From Phycicoccus sonneratiae (GTDB taxonomy: Bacteria > Actinomycetota > Actinomycetes > Actinomycetales > Dermatophilaceae): 64,000 bases of DNA. This document shows, piece after piece, positions 1-7,912 of the stretch. Both the position numbers and the translations under genes were made by a program. The stretch is from assembly GCF_016887965.1 (NCBI RefSeq), contig NZ_JAFDVD010000008.1, positions 1 through 64,000 of the forward strand, written 5' to 3'. A model generated the notes under the pieces. It did not search any database and was not told the origin of the DNA. It was given only the letters and a program-made list of their open reading frames with translations. Each line of letters begins with the position of its first letter. Position 1 is the stretch's first letter.

Positions 1-126
1 ACGCCGCACCACCCAGGGAAGAACCCCCCGCGAGATCCGCCGCTGCCTCAAGCGCTACATCGCCCGCGACCTGTACCGACTCCTCGAACACGGCCCCACG
101 CGGGCTTGACGAACCATAGGAGCGTC
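1..126 (+). mobile_element. Right end of an IS110-type insertion element (partial)
   Basis: The first 126 bases hold the 3' end of a transposase and a short tail, and most of the element lies left of the window. The right boundary is placed at about 126/127 because the interrupted MMPL reading frame stops matching its family there. IS110-type elements usually lack terminal inverted repeats and make no obvious target duplication, so the boundary cannot be fixed from one side. Confidence 0.6.
2..109 (+). CDS. IS110-family transposase, C-terminal fragment
   Basis: Only the last 35 codons are inside the window, ending in TGA at 107-109. The visible tail includes TPREIRRCLKRYIARDLYR, which resembles the conserved end of IS110-type (DEDD) transposases as I remember that family. 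The catalytic residues would lie outside the window, so activity cannot be judged. The gene reads toward the truncated MMPL gene on the other strand. An unrelated transposase family with a similar basic tail is possible but less likely. Confidence 0.6.
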   Translation, partial: RRTTQGRTPREIRRCLKRYIARDLYRLLEHGPTRA

Positions 127-990
127 GAGGAGCAGGGCGTAGTCGGTGGCGGCCCCGACGACGAGGATGAAGAGGATGCCCTGGCTCTGGCCCGACAGCG
201 TGATGACGTCGTTCGTCGCGAGCCGGTAGACGACGAGCGAGGCGGCCGAGAGCCCGAGCACCGCGCTGACGAGCACCGCGAACGGGAGGATCGGGCTGCG
301 GTAGACGACGAGGAGGATGACGAGGACGACGACGAGCGCGACCCCGAGGAGGATCCCGTCGATGCCGCCAAAGGCCTCGGCGAAGTCGGCGATGAGGCCT
401 CCCGGACCGCCGACCCAGGCCTGCAGGCCGGCGTCGGGGAACGTCGCCGCGATCTCGTCGCGCAACGCGGTCGCCCCCTCGGCGAGGGCGGTGGTGTCAC
501 CGCTCGCGGCGGTGCCGGTCGTGCCGTCGAGCGGCACCGACAGCAGCACCGCCTTCCCGTCCTGGGCGGGGATCGGGGTGATGGGTGTGCCGGCGACGAG
601 GTAGTCGCCGAGGGTCTTCCCGGACCCCATCCCGGGCAGCGCCAGGTCGGGCACCTCCTGCGCGAGGGCGGTGACGGCCGCCAGGTCGTCGGCGTCGAGG
701 GTGCCGCTGTCGCGGCGCTCGACGACGACGAGGTAGGGCAGCTCGGTGCTCTCGCTGAACCGCGCGACGGCGTCGGTGACGAGGGTCGACTCCGCCTTCT
801 CGGGCAGGAACGTCGAGTTGTCGTTGGACTGCACGCCCGACAGCTGGCCCTGTGCCTGCCCCCCGACCGCCCCTACGCCGAGCCACAGGAGGATGACGAC
901 GACGGCGCCGAGGAGGGCCCACCGGGGGCGGCGGGCCGCGGCCCGGGCGTCCGTGGGGTCGGGTCCGGGGTCCTGCGGGGCCGCGCTCAT
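127..990 (-). pseudogene. MMPL/RND-family transporter, cut by the insertion element
   Basis: The start is ATG at 990, with a TAGGCT -10 element 6 nt upstream. Residues 1-288 read as the N-terminus of an MMPL (RND-type) exporter: a membrane segment near residues 23-45, a long outer domain, then three hydrophobic segments ending in VGAATDYALLL. That motif normally continues into the next loop with an arginine-rich VARYRE-type sequence. Here it runs instead into 23 unrelated residues from the transposon and stops at 55. The missing C-terminal half may survive left of the element, but the protein is not functional as seen. Such proteins export lipids or drugs; the substrate cannot be inferred here. 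Confidence 0.75.
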
Positions 991-996
991 GCGTCC

Positions 997-1002
997 AGCC
1001 TA
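997..1002 (-). promoter_or_regulatory. -10 element of the MMPL gene (leaderless)
   Basis: TAGGCT on the minus strand is followed by 6 nt and the ATG at 990, so the transcript should begin at or next to the start codon. No good -35 hexamer is visible. Confidence 0.5.
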
Positions 1003-1047
1003 TTGAGGGGCGTGCGGGCGGCGCACCACCCTCGACACCGCCGGGGT

Positions 1048-1053
1048 TACCGT
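1048..1053 (+). promoter_or_regulatory. -10 element of lipB (leaderless)
   Basis: TACCGT is followed by exactly 7 nt and ATG at 1061. This supports 1061 as the real start rather than the GTG at 1052, which lies inside the -10 element. Confidence 0.5.
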
Positions 1054-1060
1054 GGGGTCC

Positions 1061-1699
1061 ATGCGCTTCGTCCACCTCGGCTTCGCCCCGGACCTCGTCG
1101 ACTACGAGGAGGGCTGGGCCACCCAGCGCGAGGTGCACGCCCAGGTCGTCGACGGCACCCTCGAGGACACCACGCTGCTCCTCGAGCACGCGGCGGTCTA
1201 CACGGCCGGCAAGCGCACCGAACCGCACGAGCGCCCCACCGACGGCACGCCGGTCGTCGACGTCGACCGCGGCGGGAAGATCACCTGGCACGGCCCGGGC
1301 CAGCTCGTCGGCTACCCGATCGTCCGGCTGCCCGAGGTGCCCATCGACGTCGTCGCGCACGTCCGTCGCCTCGAGGAGGTGATGATCCGGGTCTGCACCG
1401 ACTTCGGGGTGTCCACGGTCCGGGTCGAGGGCCGCAGCGGCGTCTGGGTGCCGGCCGACTGGCGCGGCCCGGAGCGCAAGCTCGGCGCCATCGGGGTGCG
1501 CGTCAGCCGGCGGGTGACGATGCACGGCTTCGCCCTCAACTGCGACGCCGACCTCGGCTGGGCCGACGCGATCATCCCCTGCGGCATCGCCGACGCCGGG
1601 GTCTCCTCGCTGACGCAGGAGGCCGGCCGGGTCATCACCGTCCAGGACGTCCTGCCCTACGCCGAGAAGCACCTGGCCGACGTCCTCGGCCGATCCTGA
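1061..1699 (+). CDS. lipB: Lipoyl(octanoyl) transferase LipB
   Basis: LipB moves the octanoyl group from acyl carrier protein to the lipoyl domains of 2-oxoacid dehydrogenases and the glycine cleavage H protein, the first step of lipoate assembly. The 212-residue protein has the family core [12 protein letters not shown] (Lys73, His77). The catalytic pair is Lys140 in RKLGAIG and Cys174 in IIPCGI, with the 34-residue spacing seen in characterised LipB. The start is chosen from the leaderless promoter. It lies 46 bp before lipA, the next enzyme of the same pathway. Confidence 0.96.
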   Translation: MRFVHLGFAPDLVDYEEGWATQREVHAQVVDGTLEDTTLLLEHAAVYTAGKRTEPHERPTDGTPVVDVDRGGKITWHGPGQLVGYPIVRLPEVPIDVVAHVRRLEEVMIRVCTDFGVSTVRVEGRSGVWVPADWRGPERKLGAIGVRVSRRVTMHGFALNCDADLGWADAIIPCGIADAGVSSLTQEAGRVITVQDVLPYAEKHLADVLGRS

Positions 1700-1732
1700 C
1701 GCCCGAGGTCCGGAAGCGTCGGACCCGGAGCG

Positions 1733-1738
1733 TAGGCT
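1733..1738 (+). promoter_or_regulatory. -10 element of lipA (leaderless)
   Basis: TAGGCT is followed by 7 nt and the GTG start of lipA at 1746. lipA can therefore be transcribed separately from lipB as well as by read-through. Confidence 0.5.
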
Positions 1739-1745
1739 GGAACGC

Positions 1746-2771
1746 GTGACTGTCGCACCCGAGGGACGCCGCCTGCTGCGGGTCGAGGCACGCAACGCCG
1801 AGACCCCCATCGAGCGCAAGCCGGAGTGGATCCGCACCACCGCGAAGATGGGTCCGGAGTACACCCAGATCCACTCGATGGTGAAGGGCCAGGGCCTGCA
1901 CACCGTGTGCCAGGAGGCCGGCTGTCCCAACATCTTCGAGTGCTGGGAGGACCGCGAGGCCACCTTCCTCATCGGCGGTGACACCTGCACCCGCCGCTGC
2001 GACTTCTGCGACATCGCCACCGGTCGCCCGATGCCGCTCGACCCCGACGAGCCGCGCAAGGTCGCCGAGTCGGTGCGCACCATGGGGCTGCGCTACGCCA
2101 CCGTCACCGGCGTCGCCCGCGACGACCGCCCCGACGGCGCCGCCGGCCTCTACGCCGAGACGATCCGCCAGATCCACGCGCTCAACCCGAACACCGGCGT
2201 CGAGATCCTGCCCCCCGACTTCGGCGCCCGGCCCGAGCTCGTCGGCCAGGTCTTCGACGCCCGCCCCGAGGTCTTCGCCCACAACCTCGAGACCGTCCCG
2301 CGCATCTTCAAGCGGATCCGCCCCGCCTTCACGTACGAGAAGTCGCTCAAGGTCCTGTCGATGGCGCGCGAGGCCGGGCTGGTCACCAAGTCCAACCTCA
2401 TCCTCGGGATGGGCGAGGAGGACCACGAGGTCGACGAGGCGATCCGCGACCTGCACGAGGCCGGCTGCGACATCCTCACCATCACCCAGTACCTGCGGCC
2501 CTCCCCGATGCACCACCCCATCGACCGGTGGGTCAAGCCCGAGGAGTTCGTCCACTGGTCCGAGGTCGCCACCGACGTCGGGTTCAAGGGCGTCATGGCC
2601 GGCCCCCTCGTGCGCTCGTCCTACCGGGCGGGCCGCCTGTGGGCGACCGCGATGCGCCGCTGGGGCCGGGAGGTCCCGGCCCACCTCGCCCACCTCGCCG
2701 AGGCCGCGAACGACCCCGCCCGCCAGGAGGCGGCGGCGTTGGTCGCCCGGGCGCAGCGCCCCGTATCCTGA
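1746..2771 (+). CDS. lipA: Lipoyl synthase LipA
   Basis: This radical-SAM enzyme inserts two sulfur atoms into protein-bound octanoyl groups to make lipoyl cofactor. The 341-residue protein shows both iron-sulfur cluster sites: auxiliary cluster cysteines Cys55, Cys60 and Cys66 (CX4CX5C), and the radical-SAM CX3CX2C at Cys81, Cys85 and Cys88. Length and order of motifs are normal for the family. It starts with GTG and is probably leaderless. It follows lipB, so the two steps of lipoate synthesis are encoded together. Confidence 0.97.
   Translation: MTVAPEGRRLLRVEARNAETPIERKPEWIRTTAKMGPEYTQIHSMVKGQGLHTVCQEAGCPNIFECWEDREATFLIGGDTCTRRCDFCDIATGRPMPLDPDEPRKVAESVRTMGLRYATVTGVARDDRPDGAAGLYAETIRQIHALNPNTGVEILPPDFGARPELVGQVFDARPEVFAHNLETVPRIFKRIRPAFTYEKSLKVLSMAREAGLVTKSNLILGMGEEDHEVDEAIRDLHEAGCDILTITQYLRPSPMHHPIDRWVKPEEFVHWSEVATDVGFKGVMAGPLVRSSYRAGRLWATAMRRWGREVPAHLAHLAEAANDPARQEAAALVARAQRPVS
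2764..2769 (+). promoter_or_regulatory. -10 element of the DUF4191 gene
   Basis: TATCCT overlaps the last codons and stop region of lipA. It would start a transcript near 2776 with a leader of about 55 nt that carries the GAGGAG ribosome site of the next gene. Confidence 0.4.
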
Positions 2772-2830
2772 GGGACGCGCCCGCGCACCCGCGGGCCGCA
2801 GCACACTTCCCGACGAGGAGCTCCTCCCCC

Positions 2831-3556
2831 GTGTCCGACGCACCCGAGAAGAAGCAGGGCCGCATCGCCGAGATCCGGCAGGCCTACCGCGCCATCAAGT
2901 CCCTCGACCCGAGGCTCGGGTGGTGGATGCTCGGGGGCGCGCTGCTCGTCGCCGCGGTCGTCATCGGCATCGGTGCGGTGTTCGGCGGCGGCTGGCTCAT
3001 CTACTCGGTGATCATCGCGATCCCCGCGGCCTTCCTCGCCGCGGTCGTCGTCATGAACCGGCGGGGCAACACCGCGATGTACAAGGCCCTCGACGGCCAG
3101 GTCGGCGCAGCCGGTGCCGCGCTCACCGGCCTCGGCCGCCGGGGCTGGTACGCCGCCCAGGAGCCGGTGGCCCTCGAGGGGGCGCGCGGCACGCGTGCGC
3201 AGGACATGGCCGGTGCGGCGATGGTCTTCCGGGCCCTCGGCCGTCCGGGCGTCGTCCTCATCGGCGAGGGGCCCGCGGGCCGGGTCGCCAAGCTGCTCAA
3301 GCAGGAGGAGAAGAAGGTCGCCCGCGTCGCGCCCGGCGTGCCGATCCACCTGTGGACCGTCGGTGACGGCGAGGACCAGGTCCCCGTCAAGAAGATCTCC
3401 GGCAAGCTGACCCGGATGCGTCCGGTGCTCACCAAGGCCGAGGTGTCGGTCGTCAACAAGCGGCTGAGGTCCCTCGGCGGGCTGCGGCCGCCGGTGCCCA
3501 AGGGCGTCGACCCGACGAAGGCCCGGATGGACCGCCGCGCGATGCGCGGCAAGTAG
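2831..3556 (+). CDS. DUF4191 family membrane protein
   Basis: The 241-residue protein starts with GTG at 2831 after a GAGGAG ribosome site; the same frame is open further upstream but only inside lipA. It has a short charged N-terminus, two adjacent membrane segments at about residues 35-55 and 57-76, and a basic cytoplasmic domain to the end. It matches the DUF4191 family, which in actinobacteria sits between lipA and glnA as it does here. Its biochemical role is unknown. It converges with the RDD gene, with only 11 bp between the stops. Confidence 0.85.
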   Translation: MSDAPEKKQGRIAEIRQAYRAIKSLDPRLGWWMLGGALLVAAVVIGIGAVFGGGWLIYSVIIAIPAAFLAAVVVMNRRGNTAMYKALDGQVGAAGAALTGLGRRGWYAAQEPVALEGARGTRAQDMAGAAMVFRALGRPGVVLIGEGPAGRVAKLLKQEEKKVARVAPGVPIHLWTVGDGEDQVPVKKISGKLTRMRPVLTKAEVSVVNKRLRSLGGLRPPVPKGVDPTKARMDRRAMRGK

Positions 3557-3567
3557 CCCCGGGCGTT

Positions 3568-4017
3568 TCAGGAGCCGGCGGCCCCCGGTGCGTCCGCAGC
3601 GCCCGGGCGCACGATGCGGGTGCCCGCGGCGAGGTCGTGCAGCCCCCGGCCCCGCACGGTGACCGCCGCGGGGAGCACGAGCGCGGCGAGGGCTGAGCGC
3701 ACGAGCACCTGCAGCGGGAACGGCCCGGGCCTGACCTGCCAGACCTGGAGCCCGAGCAGCCGGTGCCCCACCGTCGAGCCGGTGAGCGAGACGAGCACCG
3801 CGTTGAGCAGGAAGAACACCCCGAGCACCGCCCACGAGCTCTCGGGGACACCGAGGAGGAGCGGCGGCTGCTCGCCGGGGGCGGCGAGGTCGTAGGGCAG
3901 GAGCAGGAACGTCACGAGCGCGCTGAGCACCCAGTCGACGACGAAGCCCGCGAGGCGCCGCAGGAGCGAGGCGTCGCCCGCGGTGGGCGCGTCGGGGCGG
4001 GTCGGGGTGGGCGGCAC
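3568..4017 (-). CDS. RDD family membrane protein
   Basis: This 149-residue protein begins with GTG at 4017. An RDD-type start (RRLAGFVVD, residues about 20-28) leads into a first membrane segment, followed by a second at about residues 62-80 and a third around 103-120. These features match the small RDD family. The RDD motif of conserved Arg and Asp is present, but the transported or bound substrate is unknown. It is divergent from glnA, and the shared intergenic region holds a long inverted repeat and the glnA control site. Confidence 0.8.
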   Translation of the reverse strand: MPPTPTRPDAPTAGDASLLRRLAGFVVDWVLSALVTFLLLPYDLAAPGEQPPLLLGVPESSWAVLGVFFLLNAVLVSLTGSTVGHRLLGLQVWQVRPGPFPLQVLVRSALAALVLPAAVTVRGRGLHDLAAGTRIVRPGAADAPGAAGS

Positions 4018-4023
4018 GGCACC

Positions 4024-4029
4024 AGCCTA
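4024..4029 (-). promoter_or_regulatory. -10 element of the RDD gene (leaderless)
   Basis: TAGGCT on the minus strand is followed by 6 nt and the GTG start at 4017, so the transcript probably has no leader. Confidence 0.5.
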
Positions 4030-4054
4030 GGTGGCCGCCCTCGTGGTTGATCAG

Positions 4055-4090
4055 CCGGGGAAACCGGTGCGGGGACACCGGTTTCCCCGG
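4055..4090. repeat. Perfect 15-bp inverted repeat between the RDD gene and glnA
   Basis: The arms CCGGGGAAACCGGTG (4055-4069) and CACCGGTTTCCCCGG (4076-4090) pair over all 15 positions around a 6-nt loop. It sits between two divergent genes, so it does not terminate either of them. It lies about 80 bp upstream of the GlnR site. It may be an operator or an RNA hairpin; the sequence does not decide which. Confidence 0.8.
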
Positions 4091-4173
4091 TCGTCGGCCC
4101 CGGTCCAGCGCCGGCGTCTCAGCGCGGTCCACGACTCGGGCGCATCGTCCCACCCCTTGATACGGTGGCTGGC

Positions 4174-4211
4174 GTTACGTCGGCGAAACATCCGGGTCAC
4201 CGGTGGGAAAC
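4174..4211 (+). promoter_or_regulatory. GlnR-type nitrogen operator of glnA
   Basis: Four half-sites follow each other with exact 6-nt spacers: GTTAC (4174-4178), GAAAC (4185-4189), GTCAC (4196-4200), GAAAC (4207-4211). This is the a1-b1-a2-b2 arrangement described for GlnR, the nitrogen regulator of actinobacteria. The array ends 10 bp before the predicted -10 element of glnA, a position that fits direct control of that promoter. Confidence 0.85.
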
Positions 4212-4221
4212 CGCCCCGCCC

Positions 4222-4227
4222 TAGCGT
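4222..4227 (+). promoter_or_regulatory. -10 element of glnA
   Basis: TAGCGT lies 10 bp after the last GlnR half-site and predicts a transcript start near 4234 with a leader of about 57 nt. The -35 region is poor, as expected for a promoter that depends on a regulator. Confidence 0.45.
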
Positions 4228-4290
4228 CGTCGGCAACGCCATCAGGGCTGGCTCCCATAGCCCCTGCACCGAACCAGGAGGTTCAACACA

Positions 4291-5715
4291 GTGTTCAGCT
4301 CCGCTGACGAGGTCCTCGCCTACATCAAGGACGAGGACGTCAAGTTCGTCGACATCCGGTTCTGCGACCTTCCCGGCATCATGCAGCACTTCAACGTGCC
4401 CGCCGAGACCGTCGACGAGGACTTCTTCACCAACGGCCAGATGTTCGACGGGTCCTCGATCCGCGGCTTCCAGGCCATCCACGAGTCCGACATGAAGCTC
4501 ATCCCGGACCCCACGACCGCCTTCGTCGACCCGTTCCGGGTGGAGAAGACGCTCGTCATGAACTTCAGCATCGTCGACCCGTTCACGGGTGAGGCCTACG
4601 CCCGCGACCCGCGCAACATCGCGGCCAAGGCCGAGGCGTACCTCAAGTCCACCGGCATCGCCGACACGGCGTTCTTCGGCGCCGAGGCCGAGTTCTACGT
4701 CTTCGACGACGTCCGGTTCGAGACCAAGCAGAGCGCGAGCTACTACTTCATCGACTCGGTCGAGGCGGCCTGGAACACCGGCCGCGCCGAGGAGGGCGGC
4801 AACCGCGGCTACAAGACCCGCTACAAGGGTGGCTACTTCCCCGTTCCCCCGGTCGACCACTTCGCCGACACCCGCGACAAGATCTGCCTCAACCTCGCCA
4901 AGGTCGGCATCGCCGTCGAGCGCAGCCACCACGAGGTCGGCACCGCGGGCCAGCAGGAGATCAACTACCGGTTCAACACCCTGCTCCAGTCCGGCGACGA
5001 CATGATGAAGTTCAAGTACGTCGTCAAGAACACCGTCTGGGAGCTCGGCAAGACCGCCACGTTCATGCCGAAGCCGATCTTCGGCGACAACGGCTCGGGC
5101 ATGCACACCCACCAGTCGCTCTGGAAGGACGGCGAGCCGCTCTTCTACGACGAGCGCGGCTACGGCGGCCTCTCCGACATCGCCCGCTGGTACATCGGCG
5201 GCCTGCTCAAGCACGCCCCGGCGCTGCTCGCCTTCACGAACCCGACGGTCAACAGCTACCACCGCCTCGTGCCCGGCTACGAGGCCCCCGTCAACCTCGT
5301 GTACTCGGCCCGCAACCGCTCGGCGTGCGTGCGCATCCCGATCACCGGTGACAGCCCGAAGGCCAAGCGCATCGAGTTCCGCGTGCCCGACCCGTCGTCC
5401 AACCCGTACCTGTGCTTCGCGGCGCAGCTGATGGCCGGCCTCGACGGCATCAAGAACCGCATCGAGCCGCCGGAGCCGGTCGACAAGGACCTCTACGAGC
5501 TGCCGCCGGAGGAGCACGAGTCCATCGCGCAGGTGCCGGGTTCGCTGCCGGCCGTCCTCGACTCCCTCGAGGCCGACCACGAGTTCCTCCTCGAGGGCGA
5601 CGTCTTCACCGAGGACCTCATCGCGGCCTGGATCGACTACAAGCGCAAGAACGAGGTCGACCCGATCCGCTTCCGTCCGCACCCGCACGAGTTCGAGATG
5701 TACTTCGACATCTGA
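4291..5715 (+). CDS. glnA: Glutamine synthetase, type I
   Basis: The enzyme joins ammonia to glutamate using ATP and is the main route of nitrogen assimilation. The 474-residue length is normal for class I-beta. It shows the metal and ATP signatures AEAEFYVFD and [15 protein letters not shown]. Tyr402 in [11 protein letters not shown] is in the position of the tyrosine adenylylated by GlnE, so covalent control is expected. The start is GTG at 4291, preceded by the strong site AGGAGG 7 nt upstream. Transcription is probably controlled by the GlnR-type box upstream, and a hairpin follows the gene. Confidence 0.98.
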   Translation: MFSSADEVLAYIKDEDVKFVDIRFCDLPGIMQHFNVPAETVDEDFFTNGQMFDGSSIRGFQAIHESDMKLIPDPTTAFVDPFRVEKTLVMNFSIVDPFTGEAYARDPRNIAAKAEAYLKSTGIADTAFFGAEAEFYVFDDVRFETKQSASYYFIDSVEAAWNTGRAEEGGNRGYKTRYKGGYFPVPPVDHFADTRDKICLNLAKVGIAVERSHHEVGTAGQQEINYRFNTLLQSGDDMMKFKYVVKNTVWELGKTATFMPKPIFGDNGSGMHTHQSLWKDGEPLFYDERGYGGLSDIARWYIGGLLKHAPALLAFTNPTVNSYHRLVPGYEAPVNLVYSARNRSACVRIPITGDSPKAKRIEFRVPDPSSNPYLCFAAQLMAGLDGIKNRIEPPEPVDKDLYELPPEEHESIAQVPGSLPAVLDSLEADHEFLLEGDVFTEDLIAAWIDYKRKNEVDPIRFRPHPHEFEMYFDI

Positions 5716-5751
5716 GCCACGGCCCGATCCACGGCTCACGTACGGCTTCGC

Positions 5752-5798
5752 GACGCCCTCGCCGGCGGACTCCCCCAGGAGTCCTCGGCGGGGGCGTC
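5752..5798 (+). terminator. Hairpin terminator after glnA
   Basis: An outer stem pairs GACGCCCTCGCCG with CGGCGGGGGCGTC (one G-T pair). It encloses an inner stem GGACTCC/GGAGTCC with a 4-nt loop. There is no T run, which is usual in this GC-rich DNA. Confidence 0.7.
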
Positions 5799-6017
5799 GT
5801 GGCGTCCGTGGCCGACCGCGCACCCGGGGCCGCCCCTGCAGCGGCATCCATCCTCCACGGATTCGATCGCCCGCTTAGCGGCCCATTGACTGAGGTGTCG
5901 TCTGGTCGGGTCAGCGCAACCCATGACGCGGTTCATGGCTAGAACCTGGCCCACCTGCCCATCCCGGTGGGGTCGTCCCAGATGGACTGTCACCATCCCT
6001 GCCCACTCACGCACGGC
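5799..6017. other. Intergenic region with no gene seen
   Basis: Between the glnA terminator and the lipoprotein gene I see no coding region. Base composition is visibly lower in GC than the neighbours. Two overlapping short inverted repeats are present: CCATGA-N6-TCATGG at 5921-5938 and GGTTC-N7-GAACC at 5930-5946. Their role is unknown. Confidence 0.5.
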
Positions 6018-6632
6018 TCAGGGCGCCGACCGAGCCTCCGGGAAGGCCTTCAGGTACTCCTTGGCCTGGCTGGGCTTCAACTTCCCTGACACGCGCAACA
6101 GGAGATTCCCGCGCACGTAGTCGTACTCCGCTCCGAGGCCGTACTCCTTCAGCTTCTTCTGAATGTCGGCGGCGCGGGCCGTGGCGTCGTCCTCCGACGC
6201 CCACCGTTCGATCTTGGCGCCGCAGTCGATGCCGAGCTCATCGAACTGGTCGGTCTTGGAGCAACCGAGACGCTTGTCGGCCATGAAGGTCGCGGCGTCG
6301 TACTGGCCGGGGCGGCCGATGAGGTTGTTGGTGTCGTTGTCCTCGGTGAGCTGGATGACCGCGACAACTGCAGAGACCTCCGACTCGATGTCCTTGGCCG
6401 CCTCCGACGGGCTTGTCGGCAGTTCCGGAGACGGTGTGGAGGTGGGGGTCGGAGTGGCGGAAGGGGCACTGGGTGAAGCGGTGGGCACGGCGGACGTCGC
6501 CGCCGTCGCTGACGTGGTGGGCTGCGCCTCGGCGCCGCACCCCGCGAGGAGGACAGCGGCGGTGGCGGACAGCAGGCATGCGGCCGTGAACATGGACCCT
6601 CGGGTCCCCCCGGCCTTGAGAATCAAGGTCAT
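6018..6632 (-). CDS. Putative lipoprotein, function unknown
   Basis: The 204-residue protein starts at ATG 6632. A hydrophobic signal segment ends in the lipobox VLLAGC at about residue 31-36, so it is probably lipid-anchored outside the membrane. A Thr/Ser/Pro/Ala-rich linker follows to about residue 75, then a folded domain of about 125 residues with two cysteines (RLGCSK and GIDCGA) that could form a disulfide. I recognise no family. Codon choice is less GC-biased than in the adjacent genes, so it may be more recently acquired. Confidence 0.7.
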   Translation of the reverse strand: MTLILKAGGTRGSMFTAACLLSATAAVLLAGCGAEAQPTTSATAATSAVPTASPSAPSATPTPTSTPSPELPTSPSEAAKDIESEVSAVVAVIQLTEDNDTNNLIGRPGQYDAATFMADKRLGCSKTDQFDELGIDCGAKIERWASEDDATARAADIQKKLKEYGLGAEYDYVRGNLLLRVSGKLKPSQAKEYLKAFPEARSAP

Positions 6633-6687
6633 GCGTGCATCCTGCCCCAACGGGGCGCACCGGCGTGCCTCTTGCCGCGAGCCCCCT

Positions 6688-6703
6688 CCCCGCCACGGCG
6701 GGG
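6688..6703 (-). terminator. Short GC hairpin after the small membrane protein gene
   Basis: CCCCGCC and GGCGGGG pair with almost no loop. The hairpin lies 24-39 nt after the stop of the gene ending at 6727 and before the lipoprotein gene, so it may act as a terminator. Confidence 0.35.
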
Positions 6704-6726
6704 CGCCCTCCGGCGTATGGAGGCGC

Positions 6727-6933
6727 CTAGCGACGGGTCCCGGAGTTGATCCCGTTGATGAACTGGGCCCCGGTGCGGAACGGGTTCTCGTCCGGGTCGT
6801 GCTCGTCGGCCCAGCGCTCCTCGGGCGTGCGCTTGTCACGAACCGTGTGGACGATCGCGACGGTGATCCCGACGACGGCCGCGAGCACCCCCACCCCGAA
6901 CACGGCCCACAGCATGACGGCGAAGACGTTCAT
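6727..6933 (-). CDS. Small single-pass membrane protein, function unknown
   Basis: This 68-residue protein starts at ATG 6933 after a good AGGAGG site 7-8 nt upstream. One membrane segment covers about residues 4-30. It is followed by a charged tail with RTPEERWADEHDPDENPF and a basic end. The strong ribosome site and clean membrane pattern argue that it is real. No family is recognised. Confidence 0.65.
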   Translation of the reverse strand: MNVFAVMLWAVFGVGVLAAVVGITVAIVHTVRDKRTPEERWADEHDPDENPFRTGAQFINGINSGTRR

Positions 6934-7009
6934 CACCCCACCTCCTCGGTCAGGACCAGCGTAGCCGCGGGCGGGGTCCGTGACGAGGAGTTCCGGTGTC
7001 CACGAGAGG

Positions 7010-7786
7010 TCAGCGCGGGCGGACGGTGAGGCTCTGCGCGAGCGACCCGAGGGGCCCGGACGTGTCGTGCAGCACGCTCGACGTGACACCGACGCCGGTG
7101 TCGCCGAACGAGATCGACACGTCGACACCGAGCCACTCCCCCACGGGTTCGCGGAGCAGGTGGGCCGTGAGGTCGACGTTCGGGAAGTGCACCAGCGCCG
7201 GGTCGGCGCGCACCGTCATCCCGTTGGCCAGGTCGAGCAGGCCGGCGAACCGGGCCGTCGGTCCGACCGGCTCGTCGGCCAGCAGCGGCACGCCGGTGCG
7301 CACCCAGAACCAGCCGCGCCCGGGCTCCTCGAGGTGGCGGCGCAGCTCGACGGACCCGATGAAGCCGCCGGGCCAGGTGTCGCTGGGCGTCCACGGCTCG
7401 AGCTCGTCGGGCCCCGGGATGGCGCGCAGGGCCGTGCCGGCCACCGCCCGGGTGTCGCGCGGCTCGAGGAGCCAGGCCCGCAGCACGAGGACGACCCGTC
7501 CGGCGTGCGCCATCGTCGCCTCGACGAGCTCGATGGTGCGCCCCGGCCGCACGACCCGCACGTCGGTCGTGACGTCGTCGACGGGCACCGTGCCGAGGAT
7601 GTCGTAGGACAGGCGCGCGAGGACCAGGTCGTCGTCGCGACGCGCAGCGCGGTCGCGCTCGACGAGGTGCGCGAGGAGGCCGATCGCCGGCGAGATGTGC
7701 TGCTCGTCCTCGCGCCAGGCCCCGCTCGTGTGCGCGGTGGCCCGGAAGCGGGTGGCGTCGAGGCGCTCGAAGTAGGCCACGGACAT
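7010..7786 (-). CDS. Acyl-CoA thioesterase-like (TesB-type double hotdog) protein
   Basis: The likely start is ATG 7786 (258 residues). An upstream in-frame ATG at 7843 would add 19 residues, and the ribosome site does not decide between them. The sequence has the layout of actinobacterial TesB-like thioesterases. An N-terminal hotdog half contains a substrate-entry motif (ISPAIGLLAHL and LARLSYDILG), a linker is rich in Trp and Pro, and a second hotdog half contains FPNVDLTAHLLREP and ends in the SFGDTGVG turn. Such enzymes cleave acyl-CoA thioesters; the acyl chain is unknown. The family assignment is by pattern only. Confidence 0.7.
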   Translation of the reverse strand: MSVAYFERLDATRFRATAHTSGAWREDEQHISPAIGLLAHLVERDRAARRDDDLVLARLSYDILGTVPVDDVTTDVRVVRPGRTIELVEATMAHAGRVVLVLRAWLLEPRDTRAVAGTALRAIPGPDELEPWTPSDTWPGGFIGSVELRRHLEEPGRGWFWVRTGVPLLADEPVGPTARFAGLLDLANGMTVRADPALVHFPNVDLTAHLLREPVGEWLGVDVSISFGDTGVGVTSSVLHDTSGPLGSLAQSLTVRPR

Positions 7787-7912
7787 CCTCTCGGTCGACG
7801 ACGGACCCCACGACCCTATGCCGGTACCCGTGGCCCCGGACACCCGTGCACGCCGGGCTCGGGGGGGTCACGTACGGTGTGCGGCACCGCAGTCCACCGA
7901 CCCGGGAGCACC

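Noticed and set aside
106-1749. Very long open frame on the plus strand running through the MMPL gene and lipB
   Set aside because: It is Arg/Gly/Asp-rich without any family pattern, crosses two convincing genes and is a by-product of high GC. The same holds for the other long frames opposite dnaE, ptrB, the 5'-nucleotidase and hrpA.
5840-5890. Possible tRNA-like 3' fragment (GGATTCGATC) in the gap after glnA
   Set aside because: Only a T-loop-like string is present; no acceptor, D or anticodon stem can be built around it.
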